In this document: piece by piece, positions 1 through 7,241 of the stretch
Numbering within the stretch: the first letter of the stretch is position 1
Layout of the letters: every line of letters begins with the position of its first letter
NCBI RefSeq assembly: GCF_018982965.1
Contig: NZ_JACBYP010000034.1
Span: forward strand, 1 to 64,000
DNA from: Streptomyces mayonensis
GTDB lineage: Bacteria; Actinomycetota; Actinomycetes; Streptomycetales; Streptomycetaceae
Reading direction: 5' to 3'
Length of the DNA stretch: 64,000 bases
Program-made: the position numbers and the translations under genes
The notes under the pieces: generated by a model
What the model was told of the DNA's origin: nothing
The model's input: only the letters and a program-made list of their open reading frames with translations
The model's database searches: none

Positions 1-1
1 C

Positions 2-643
2 TTCGGCGTCACGGTGGAGGAGCCCGCGCCGCCGGCCGCACCGCCCGCCCCCGCACCGGGCGCCGGCAAGATCAACCTCGACAAGGGCCGGGTCAGCCTC
101 CAGAAGAACCAGACCGTGTCCCTCGTCAAGGGCGGCCGGCCGGTGCTCTCCCAGGTCAAGATGGGCCTCGGCTGGGAGCCGGCGTACCGCGGCAAGGACA
201 TCGACCTCGACGCGTCGGTCATCGCCTACGGCCCGCAGCGCAACCACATCGACAGCTGCTACTTCGGCAAGCTCTCGATCCTGAACGGCGCGGTCAAGCA
301 CTCCGGCGACAACCTCACCGGCGAGGGCGGCGGCGACGACGAGGTGATCGTCGTCGATCTCGGCCGGCTGCCGCAGGAGGTCAGTGGCCTGGTCTTCACG
401 GTCAACTCGTTCTCCGGCCAGAAGTTCACGGAGGTCGCCAAGGCGTACTGCCGCCTCGTCGACGCCGCGAGCGGCGAGGAACTGGTCCGCTTCGACCTCA
501 CCAGCGCCGAGGCGCAGACCGGCGTGATGATGGCGAAGCTGATCCGCCAGTACTCCGGCGAGTGGGAGATGACGGCCATCGGCGACTTCGTCAAGTCCCG
601 CACGGTACGCGGCATGGTGAAGCCGTCGGCGCAGGCGCTGTAG
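2..643 (+). CDS. TerD-family protein, 5' end outside window
   Basis: This is the C-terminal part of a TerD (tellurium resistance/stress, calcium-binding fold) protein. The reading frame is open to the first base, so the true start lies upstream; the GTG at 14 is only the first internal start-like codon. After a Pro/Ala-rich linker (positions 15-60) comes a full TerD domain with the typical LGWEPAY, IDLDAS, DSCYFG, GDDEVI and EWEMTAIGDF segments. The linker after a sequence reading FGVTV suggests a tandem two-TerD protein whose first domain is upstream. TerD proteins are cytosolic; their biochemical role in Streptomyces is not settled. A strong hairpin follows the stop. Confidence 0.9.
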   Translation, partial: FGVTVEEPAPPAAPPAPAPGAGKINLDKGRVSLQKNQTVSLVKGGRPVLSQVKMGLGWEPAYRGKDIDLDASVIAYGPQRNHIDSCYFGKLSILNGAVKHSGDNLTGEGGGDDEVIVVDLGRLPQEVSGLVFTVNSFSGQKFTEVAKAYCRLVDAASGEELVRFDLTSAEAQTGVMMAKLIRQYSGEWEMTAIGDFVKSRTVRGMVKPSAQAL

Positions 644-661
644 CCGACCGGCCGCCCACCT

Positions 662-697
662 GAGGCGCCCCGCCCGGATCGAGGGGCGGGGCGCCTC
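662..697. terminator. Bidirectional hairpin terminator
   Basis: Perfect 14-bp inverted repeat (GAGGCGCCCCGCCC and its complement) with an 8-nt loop, lying between the stop of the terD gene and the stop of the convergent TetR gene. There is no U-tract, as is usual for Streptomyces. Confidence 0.8.
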
Positions 698-730
698 CTC
701 AGTGACGGGCCCTGGAGCTCCACAGCGCCC

Positions 731-1303
731 CTACGCCCGCGCCAGTCCCTCCATGAGCAGCGCCAGGTACCGCCGGACGGCCGTTCCGTCGCTCTCCCCG
801 GCCGACTCGCACGCCGTCACGACCCCGTGCACCAGCCGCAGCACGTCGATCGGCTCGACGTCGCCGCGCACCGCCCCCGCCTCCTGCGCCGCGCGCACCA
901 GCCGTTCCGCCGCACCGCGCACACAGTCGCCGCACGCCCGGTCCGCCACCGCTTCCGCCCCGGTGAAGGCCGTACCCAGCAGCGCCTTCATTCCGCACAC
1001 CTGGAGCATGCCGACGGCGAGTTCGCCGAGCCACCCGACGAGCGCCGCCCCCGGCGGGCGGGCGGCCGCGAGGGTGTCGGCGCGGGCGGCGATCGCCTCG
1101 ACGCTTTCGAGGTAGACGGCCTCCAGCAAGGCCTGCCGCGTCGGGAAGTGCCGGTACAGCGTGCCGGTCCCGACCCCCGCCCGCCGGGCGACGTCGTCCA
1201 GCGACGCTCCCGCCCCGTGCTCGGCGAACACCTCGGCCGCCGTCCGCAGCAACCGCGCGCGATTGCGCCGGGCATCCGCTCGCATGGGCCTGACCTGCGT
1301 CAT
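731..1303 (-). CDS. TetR/AcrR-family transcriptional regulator
   Basis: A 190-residue TetR-type repressor. The N-terminal helix-turn-helix runs from about residue 10 to 55 (RTAAEVFAEHGAGASLDDVA followed by AGVGTGTLYRHF), and the rest is the variable ligand-binding part. I prefer ATG at 1303 with AGGGGGA in front; a GTG one codon upstream (1306) is also possible. It is divergent from the VTC-DUF4956-CotH operon, and a 20-bp inverted repeat (1373-1392) sits in the shared intergenic region, so local control of that operon or autoregulation is a reasonable inference. The effector is unknown. It carries three cysteines in the C-terminal half (VCGM, ACGDC), which may or may not matter. Confidence 0.9.
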   Translation of the reverse strand: MTQVRPMRADARRNRARLLRTAAEVFAEHGAGASLDDVARRAGVGTGTLYRHFPTRQALLEAVYLESVEAIAARADTLAAARPPGAALVGWLGELAVGMLQVCGMKALLGTAFTGAEAVADRACGDCVRGAAERLVRAAQEAGAVRGDVEPIDVLRLVHGVVTACESAGESDGTAVRRYLALLMEGLARA

Positions 1304-1372
1304 CACTTCCCCCTGCCGCTCGGCACGTACGGGCCACCCTACCGAGGCGGCCCTGGAAGCCCCTTCCGTTCA

Positions 1373-1392
1373 TCTTCCGGACGCCCGGAAGA
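1373..1392. promoter_or_regulatory. Inverted repeat, candidate TetR operator
   Basis: TCTTCCGG and CCGGAAGA separated by ACGC form a perfect 8-bp inverted repeat in the 188-bp gap between the divergent TetR gene (start 1303) and the VTC operon (start 1492). Size and spacing suit a TetR dimer site. Function is inferred from position only. Confidence 0.5.
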
Positions 1393-1491
1393 CTCCTCCA
1401 ATCCACCCGGAATTCTCATGGCTCCCTCATCTGCCGCTGGTTGCGTGCTCCTGGCCGGTCGGTCGGCGACGTACGACGAAGGAGGCGCAGG

Positions 1492-2364
1492 GTGGTCCCC
1501 TCGCAGGGTGAGGAACCGTTGCATGTGGCGAGCCGGCTGCACGCGTTCAACCGGTTCGAGCTGAAGTACCTCGTTCCCGTGGAGCAGGCGGCGGCCATCC
1601 GGGACGAGCTGGCCGAACGCATGGACCGGGACGCGCACAGCCCGGTCGGCGGGTACGGCGTGTGGAGCCTCTACTACGACACGCCGCGCCTGCGGTTCTA
1701 CTGGGAGAAGATCGAGGGCCTGAAGTTCCGCCGCAAGCTGCGCATCCGGCACTACGGCGGCCCCGACGGCGTCACCGACGACTCCCCGGTCTGCGTGGAG
1801 ATCAAGCAGCGCGTCAACCGCGTCACCCAGAAGCGCCGGATCACCCTCCCCTACGGCACGGCCCGGCAACTGTGCGACGGCAGGGAGGCGGTCGCCCACT
1901 CGGAGCGGGAGAGCGCCTTCGTCCAGGAGGTGCTCGACCTCGTCGTACGGCTGGACCTGCGGGCCACCGCGATCACCGGCTACCAGCGCGAGGCACTGGT
2001 CGGCCGGGGCTCCGACACCGGCTTGCGCGTCACCTTCGACCGTCGGGTGCGGGGCCGGGACCGGGACTTCCACTTCGGCACGCCCACGCCCGAGAACCGG
2101 TTCACCGTCCCGCCGCACATGGCGATCATGGAGATCAAGGTCAACGAGCGCACGCCGCACTGGATCACGGACCTGACGGCGCGCCGCAACCTGAACCTGA
2201 TCCGGGTCTCCAAGTACGTGCAGTCCATCGAGACGTTCGGCCTCGCGCCCCGGTCCGTCTTCCACGTCAACGAGGCGGACTTCCCGCCGCCCACCCCACC
2301 AGAGGAACAGCCGCTGCAGCAGCGGTCGGCGCCCCACGCGCCGTTGAAAGCAGGAGCCAAGTGA
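1492..2364 (+). CDS. VTC-domain polyphosphate polymerase-like protein
   Basis: A 290-residue protein with the VTC/CYTH-like tunnel fold of polyphosphate polymerases. Visible elements are RFELKYLVP near the N terminus (basic strand), SLYYDTPRLRFYWEKIEG, RRKLRIRHYG, VCVEIKQRVN, LRVTFDRRV and MAIMEIKVNE, which supply the alternating basic and acidic residues lining the active tunnel in this family. The GTG at 1492 is chosen because GGAGG lies 6 nt upstream; a longer frame from 1441 lacks a ribosome site. It is the first gene of an operon, its stop overlapping the DUF4956 start by 4 nt. Polyphosphate synthesis is known for eukaryotic Vtc4; activity in bacteria of this subtype is inferred. Confidence 0.85.
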   Translation: MVPSQGEEPLHVASRLHAFNRFELKYLVPVEQAAAIRDELAERMDRDAHSPVGGYGVWSLYYDTPRLRFYWEKIEGLKFRRKLRIRHYGGPDGVTDDSPVCVEIKQRVNRVTQKRRITLPYGTARQLCDGREAVAHSERESAFVQEVLDLVVRLDLRATAITGYQREALVGRGSDTGLRVTFDRRVRGRDRDFHFGTPTPENRFTVPPHMAIMEIKVNERTPHWITDLTARRNLNLIRVSKYVQSIETFGLAPRSVFHVNEADFPPPTPPEEQPLQQRSAPHAPLKAGAK

Positions 2365-3044
2365 ACTTCGATCTCGATCTGCAGGAACTCAGCGGCACGT
2401 TCAGCGTGGCCGACGTCGTGGCGGCGATGGCGCTGTCGTTCGTCCTGTCCACACTGATCGGCTTCGTGTACCGGTACACGCACCGCAACGTCTCCTACAG
2501 CCAGTCCTACGTGCAGACCCTGGTGATCGTCGGCATGATCGTCGCACTGATCATGCTGGTCGTCGGATCCAACCTGGCGAGGGCGTTCTCCCTGGTCGGC
2601 GCCCTGTCCGTGGTCCGCTTCCGCAACGCGGTCAAGGAGACCCGGGACGTCGGCTTCATCTTCCTGGCGATGGCCATCGGCATGGCCTGCGGCGCCCGCT
2701 TCTACACGCTGGCGGCGGTCGGCGCCGTGGTGATCTGCGCGGTCGTCCTCATCATGTTCAAGTTCGACTGGTTCGCCCTCAACGTGCAGCGCCAGGTCGT
2801 CAAGGTGCAGGTCCCGGCCGGTGACGACTACACCCCGCAGATCCGCGACGTCCTGATCAAGTACACCAGCGAGTTCGAGCTGGTCAGCACGGAGACGATC
2901 CGCGGCGGCGCGCTCAGCGAGGTGTTCTACACCGTCCGTCTGAAGAAGGGCGCCGAGCCCGGCGACCTCGTCAACGCCCTCCAGGAGCGTACGTCGGGAC
3001 AGCGGGTCACCGTGCTGACCGGCTACGACACCACCGACCTGTGA
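2361..3044 (+). CDS. DUF4956-family membrane protein
   Basis: A 227-residue protein starting with GTG inside the stop of the VTC gene (GTGA overlap; GGAG upstream at 2353). Four hydrophobic segments lie at about residues 15-37, 48-68, 72-90 (containing the family-typical FSLVGALSVVRFRNAVKETR stretch) and 95-130. A soluble C-terminal domain of about 90 residues follows. No enzymatic motif is recognised. DUF4956 genes commonly sit next to VTC-domain genes in bacteria, so a membrane partner for the polymerase is a sensible guess. Its stop overlaps the CotH start (TGATG). Confidence 0.85.
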   Translation: MNFDLDLQELSGTFSVADVVAAMALSFVLSTLIGFVYRYTHRNVSYSQSYVQTLVIVGMIVALIMLVVGSNLARAFSLVGALSVVRFRNAVKETRDVGFIFLAMAIGMACGARFYTLAAVGAVVICAVVLIMFKFDWFALNVQRQVVKVQVPAGDDYTPQIRDVLIKYTSEFELVSTETIRGGALSEVFYTVRLKKGAEPGDLVNALQERTSGQRVTVLTGYDTTDL

Positions 3045-4717
3045 TGGCGGCCGACCCGACGGCGCGACGCGCACGGAGGCTGCGGGACCGGCTGCCGGTA
3101 CGGCTGCGCCACCACTGGAAACCGGCCGCCGCCCTCGGGGTGGGCCTCGCCTCGATGGTGTACTTCCTCGGCGACGCGCGGATCTCCCCGTACGTCACCT
3201 CCGCCTCGCGCGTCGAGGCGGACGCCGTCACCGACGACGTCGCGGGGACGGTGGACCTCTACGACACCTCGGTCCCGCACTCGGTGGAGCTGACCTACGA
3301 CCAGACCGACTTCGACAAGATGATCAAGGAGTTCAAGGACGACGGCACGAAGGAGTACATCGAGGCGGACCTCACCGTCGACGGCGTCCACCTGAACGAC
3401 GTCGGCATCCGCCTCAAGGGCAACTCCACCCTGATGTCCCTGCGGGGCGGCGGCCGCGGCATGCCTGGTGGCGGCCAGGACATGCCGGACGGCGCCCCGC
3501 AGGGCGCCCGCCGGGGCGACGCGGGCGGCGGTGCGGCGGGCGGCGCCGACGGCAACCGCAACGGCGACGGGCAGGCCGGCGGCGGACGGGGCGAAGGCGG
3601 CGGAGGCGGGGGCATGGCGATGTACGACCTGTCCGAGAAGAAGCCCGAGGAACTGCCCTGGCTCATCAAGATCGACGAGTACGTCGAGGGCCGCGCCTAC
3701 CAGGGCGAGCGGGAGATCTCGCTGCGTCCGGGCAGCAACGCCGAGGTGCCGCTCAACGAGGCGCTGTCCCTCTCGCTCACCGCCGCGAGCGGCCAGAAGG
3801 CCGAGCGGTACGGCTTCACCTCCCTCACGGTGAACAACCGCCCGGCCGTCACCCGGCTGATGGTGGAGAACCCCGACACCGACTACGGCGAGGACATAGG
3901 CGACGGCGACGGGGTGCTGTACAAGGCCCGGGCCGGCAGCAGCTTCGACTACGCGGGCGACGACCCGACCGACTACGAGAAGTCCTTCAAACAGCTCAAC
4001 AAGAAGGGCAGCCAGGACCTGGAACCGGTCATGAAGCTCATCAAGTGGGTCAACGAGGCGTCGGACGAGCAGTTCGCCCGCGACCTCGGCACCTACGTGG
4101 ACGTCGACTCCCTGGCCTCCTACGTCGCCACCCAGAACCTGTTGCTGAACTTCGACGACATGGCCGGACCGGGCAAGAACTACCTGCTCCGGTACGACCT
4201 GGGCACCAGGAGGTTCTCGGTGCTCGGCTGGGACTACAACCTCACCTTCAGCGGGGACGCGACCGCGGGGCCGGACGACTCCGTCGGCATGGGAGGCGGA
4301 GGCCCGGGCGTGGGCGCGGGCGCGGACGGGGCGCCGGAACAGGACGGCCAACCGGGCCAGGACCGGCCGGCGGGACAGGCCCAGCCACCGGGGCCGGAGC
4401 AGGGGCCGGAGCAGGGACAAGGGCAGGAACAGGGCCAGGGCCGGGCGGGAGGCGGCGGCCCCATGTCCGGGCACGTCCTCAAGACGAGGTTCCTGGAGTC
4501 GGACGCCTTCGACGACGTCTACGAGAAGGCGTACCGGAAGCTGTACCAGGCGTTCTTCGGGTCCGGCGCCGCCTCCGAGGCACTGACGGACCTCGCCGAC
4601 CAGGCACGGGCCGCGGGCGCCGACTCCGAACAGCTGGACTCGGCCGTGTCCGCCCTGCGCAGGACCGTCACCGAACGCGGCAAGGCCCTCGCCGCGAACG
4701 AGCAGGTGACCGGCTGA
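3044..4717 (+). CDS. CotH-type protein kinase homologue, membrane-anchored
   Basis: A 557-residue CotH-family protein. A single N-terminal membrane segment (around residues 25-45, AAALGVGLASMVYFLG) puts the rest outside the cell. CotH hallmarks are DVGIRLKGNSTLMSL, KIDEYVEGRAYQG, EKSFKQLNKKG, KNYLLRYDLGTRRFSVLGWD and a C-terminal helical tail. Two low-complexity inserts interrupt the fold: a Gly/Asn-rich one (about 3435-3620) and a Gly/Gln/Pro-rich one (about 4285-4455, EQGPEQGQGQEQGQG). CotH proteins of spore formers are atypical kinases; the substrate here is unknown. ATG 3044 overlaps the previous stop; GTG 3041 is an alternative. It ends the VTC-DUF4956-CotH operon. Confidence 0.88.
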   Translation: MAADPTARRARRLRDRLPVRLRHHWKPAAALGVGLASMVYFLGDARISPYVTSASRVEADAVTDDVAGTVDLYDTSVPHSVELTYDQTDFDKMIKEFKDDGTKEYIEADLTVDGVHLNDVGIRLKGNSTLMSLRGGGRGMPGGGQDMPDGAPQGARRGDAGGGAAGGADGNRNGDGQAGGGRGEGGGGGGMAMYDLSEKKPEELPWLIKIDEYVEGRAYQGEREISLRPGSNAEVPLNEALSLSLTAASGQKAERYGFTSLTVNNRPAVTRLMVENPDTDYGEDIGDGDGVLYKARAGSSFDYAGDDPTDYEKSFKQLNKKGSQDLEPVMKLIKWVNEASDEQFARDLGTYVDVDSLASYVATQNLLLNFDDMAGPGKNYLLRYDLGTRRFSVLGWDYNLTFSGDATAGPDDSVGMGGGGPGVGAGADGAPEQDGQPGQDRPAGQAQPPGPEQGPEQGQGQEQGQGRAGGGGPMSGHVLKTRFLESDAFDDVYEKAYRKLYQAFFGSGAASEALTDLADQARAAGADSEQLDSAVSALRRTVTERGKALAANEQVTG

Positions 4718-4840
4718 CGGGTCCCGCACAGGCTGCCCGGCTACCATCGCGCCGCACCGTGGCCCCCGCCCGCCCACGGGCCGGGGCCACGGCCCGCACC
4801 ACCGGCCCCGTTCCCGTCCGACACGCCCGAGGTGTGCACC

Positions 4841-5584
4841 ATGACCGAGCACCGCCCCGTCCCGCGGACCCCCACCGGCGGGCACACGATCCTCGTCGTG
4901 GAGGACGATCCGAGCATCCGCGCGCTGCTCACCGCCGCGCTCACCGCCGCCGGACACAGCGTGGTCACCGCGGCCTGCGGACGGGAGGCGATGTCCGAGG
5001 CGGACAGCGGCCGACCGGACCTGGTCGTCCTGGACGTGATGCTGCCCGACACGGACGGGTTCCTGCTCACCCGTGAACTCCGGGCGCGGGGCTGCTACAC
5101 GCCGGTGCTCTTCCTCACCGCCCGGACCGACATCGAGGACCGCATCATCGGCCTCAGCGCGGGCGGCGACGACTACGTCACCAAGCCGTTCCACGTCCAG
5201 GAGGTCCTGCTGCGCATCAGAGCCATCCTGCGCCGCGGCACGGCTGCCGCGTCCGCCGCCGTGCCGCGGGCCCCGCTGCGGTACGCGGACCTGACCCTGG
5301 ACGAGGACGCGCACCGCGTCCGCCGCGCGGAGCGTGCGGTGAAGCTGTCGCCGACCGAGTTCCGCCTCCTGTCCTGCCTGCTGTCCCACCCGGAACGGGT
5401 CCTGGAGAAGCGGGAGATCCTGCACCAGGTCTGGCAGTACGGCTTCTCCGGCGACACCCGCATCGTCGACACGTACGTGAAGAGCCTGCGCCGCAAGATC
5501 GACCAGGTACCGCCCGCGCTGATCCACACCGTGCGCGGGGTGGGGTACTGCCTGCGGCTCCCGCCCGAGGAGGCGGGGCGGTGA
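4841..5584 (+). CDS. OmpR/PhoB-family response regulator
   Basis: A 247-residue two-component response regulator. The receiver domain (about 15-135) has acidic E21-D22-D23, phosphorylation site D65 (VVLDVMLPD), T93 and K115 (VTKPF). A winged-helix OmpR domain follows (about 150-245; LSPTEFRLLSCLLSHPERVL, VDTYVKSLRRKI, IHTVRGVGY). ATG 4841 is preferred over GTG 4832 because GAGG lies 8 nt upstream of it. The histidine kinase gene starts 5 nt after the stop, so they form one operon. The position directly after the CotH operon suggests, but does not prove, a functional link. Target genes are unknown. Confidence 0.93.
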   Translation: MTEHRPVPRTPTGGHTILVVEDDPSIRALLTAALTAAGHSVVTAACGREAMSEADSGRPDLVVLDVMLPDTDGFLLTRELRARGCYTPVLFLTARTDIEDRIIGLSAGGDDYVTKPFHVQEVLLRIRAILRRGTAAASAAVPRAPLRYADLTLDEDAHRVRRAERAVKLSPTEFRLLSCLLSHPERVLEKREILHQVWQYGFSGDTRIVDTYVKSLRRKIDQVPPALIHTVRGVGYCLRLPPEEAGR

Positions 5585-5588
5585 CACC

Positions 5589-7241
5589 GTGAGCCGTCCG
5601 GGCCGGCTGTGTCCGCGCTCGCTGCGCAGCCGTCTCGTGCTGATCGCCGGGCTCCTGGCCACCGGCGCGGTCGCCCTCTGCCAGCTCGCCGGCCTGGTGG
5701 TCCTGCGGTCCTGGCTGACCGACCAGGTCGACGACCGGCTCGCCGGGTTCCGGCCGCCTCCCGGGATGTACGAGGACCTGGCCGACGGCAGCCTCAGCCA
5801 CCGGGCCCCCGACGTGCTGCCCTCCGACTACCGCGTCTTCTTCTACGGCCCGCAGGGCGACCTGCTCAAGGACGCGCTGGGACGCACCAGCCCGGCCGGA
5901 CCGGACCTGCCCGACCGGGCGGCCGACCTGGAGCTGTCCGACGGCAGGCCCGCCACGGTGCCGGCCGACGGCGGCGACGGCTCCGACTGGCGGGTGATCG
6001 CCGCCTCAGGTCCCGGGCAGGTGCGGTCGGTGGTGGCCCTGCCGCTCGACACGGTGGACGGCGCGACGGCCAAGCTGCTCTGGTTCGGCGTCGGGCTCGG
6101 CACGCTGGCGGCGGGCGGCGTCGTGCTGCTGGGCAACGCCGCCGTCCGCCTGGGTCTGCGTCCGCTCACCCGGGTGGAGCGCACCGCCGAGCACATCACC
6201 GCGGGCGACCTGGAGCTGAACGTGCCGGTGACCGACGCCGACACGGAGGTGGGGCGCCTTGGCCTGGCCCTCAACACGATGCTCGACCGGCTCCGCAGCG
6301 CCCTGCACCGGGCCGAGGACTCGGAGCGGCGCATGCGGCGGTTCATGGCGGACGCGGGTCACGAACTGCGCACCCCGCTCACGGCGATCCAGGGTTTCGC
6401 CGAACTCCTCGTCGACCAGCCCCGGATGACCGGCGCGCGACGCCGGGAGGCGCACAGCCGGATCGTGCACGACGCCGACCGCATGAGCCGCCTGGTCGAC
6501 GACCTCTTCCTGCTCGCCAAGCTCGGTCACGCGCCCGTACGCCGCCGCGAGCGCGTCGACCTGCTCTCCCTGTGCGCGGACGCCATCGCGGACACCGCCG
6601 TACGCCACCCGGACCGGAACATCGGCCTCCAGCCGCTCGGCGGCCGCCTGCCGGGCCGGGGCGAGGGCGAGGGCGAGGAACGGGCCAGGAGCGGTGCCGA
6701 TGCCGGAGCGGGTGCCGGTGCGGGTTCGGGTTCGGGTGCGGGTGCGGGTGCGGGTTCGGGTTCGGGTGCGGGTGCGGGTGACTGGGAGAACGACGGGGGC
6801 CAGGACCTCGACGTCGTCGAGGCGCTCGGCGACGGGCACCAGCTCGCCCAGATCCTGGGCAACCTCCTGTCCAACGCCTGCGCGCACACCCCGGCCGGCA
6901 CCCGGGTCCTCGTCCGGGTGGGCGCAGCCCGGGCCGGCGGGGACTGCGGTGGCACGGACCGGCCCGGCCGGGTCGGCACCGGGCGGCCGATGCCGTACGG
7001 GGCCGCCGTGTGCGTGGTCGAAGTCGTCGACGACGGGCCGGGCATCGCCCCGGACGACGCACGGCACGTCTTCAGCCGCTTCTACCGGGCCGGGCGCCGC
7101 GACCCGGACCGGGTGGCCGGCTCGGGTCTCGGGCTCGCCATCGCCTCCGCCATCGCCGAGGCGCACGACGGGCGTCTGGAACTGGACGGCCGCCCCGAAG
7201 GCGGCTGCGTCTTCCGCCTCCTGCTGCCTGCCGTCGGTTAG
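5589..7241 (+). CDS. Sensor histidine kinase with simple-repeat insert
   Basis: A 550-residue membrane sensor kinase, partner of the preceding regulator. It has an N-terminal membrane segment (about 12-40), a periplasmic sensor region, a second membrane segment (about 160-185), HAMP, and a DHp domain with H258 in ADAGHELRTPLTAIQGF. The ATP-binding domain has the N box NLLSNACAH, VDDGPGIAP, FYRAGRR and GSGLGLAIA. Between DHp and ATP-binding domain an 80-bp hexanucleotide repeat (about 6697-6780) encodes a Gly/Ala/Ser tract that ordinary kinases lack. GTG start 5589 is used with GGAGGCGGGG upstream. The stop overlaps the stop of the convergent phoX-like gene. Confidence 0.92.
   Translation: MSRPGRLCPRSLRSRLVLIAGLLATGAVALCQLAGLVVLRSWLTDQVDDRLAGFRPPPGMYEDLADGSLSHRAPDVLPSDYRVFFYGPQGDLLKDALGRTSPAGPDLPDRAADLELSDGRPATVPADGGDGSDWRVIAASGPGQVRSVVALPLDTVDGATAKLLWFGVGLGTLAAGGVVLLGNAAVRLGLRPLTRVERTAEHITAGDLELNVPVTDADTEVGRLGLALNTMLDRLRSALHRAEDSERRMRRFMADAGHELRTPLTAIQGFAELLVDQPRMTGARRREAHSRIVHDADRMSRLVDDLFLLAKLGHAPVRRRERVDLLSLCADAIADTAVRHPDRNIGLQPLGGRLPGRGEGEGEERARSGADAGAGAGAGSGSGAGAGAGSGSGAGAGDWENDGGQDLDVVEALGDGHQLAQILGNLLSNACAHTPAGTRVLVRVGAARAGGDCGGTDRPGRVGTGRPMPYGAAVCVVEVVDDGPGIAPDDARHVFSRFYRAGRRDPDRVAGSGLGLAIASAIAEAHDGRLELDGRPEGGCVFRLLLPAVG
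6697..6780 (+). repeat. In-frame hexanucleotide repeat in kinase gene
   Basis: About 14 units of GGTGCG/GGTTCG in tandem, encoding a Gly-Ala/Gly-Ser tract at about residues 370-398 of the kinase. Hexamer length changes keep the reading frame. Confidence 0.95.

Noticed and set aside
1408..1445. SigR-type promoter starting GGAAT before the VTC operon
   Set aside because: The GTT partner is about 26 nt away instead of 18-19.
3023..5662. 879-codon open frame on the minus strand over the CotH and response regulator genes
   Set aside because: Antisense shadow typical of very GC-rich coding DNA; the plus-strand genes have clear domains.
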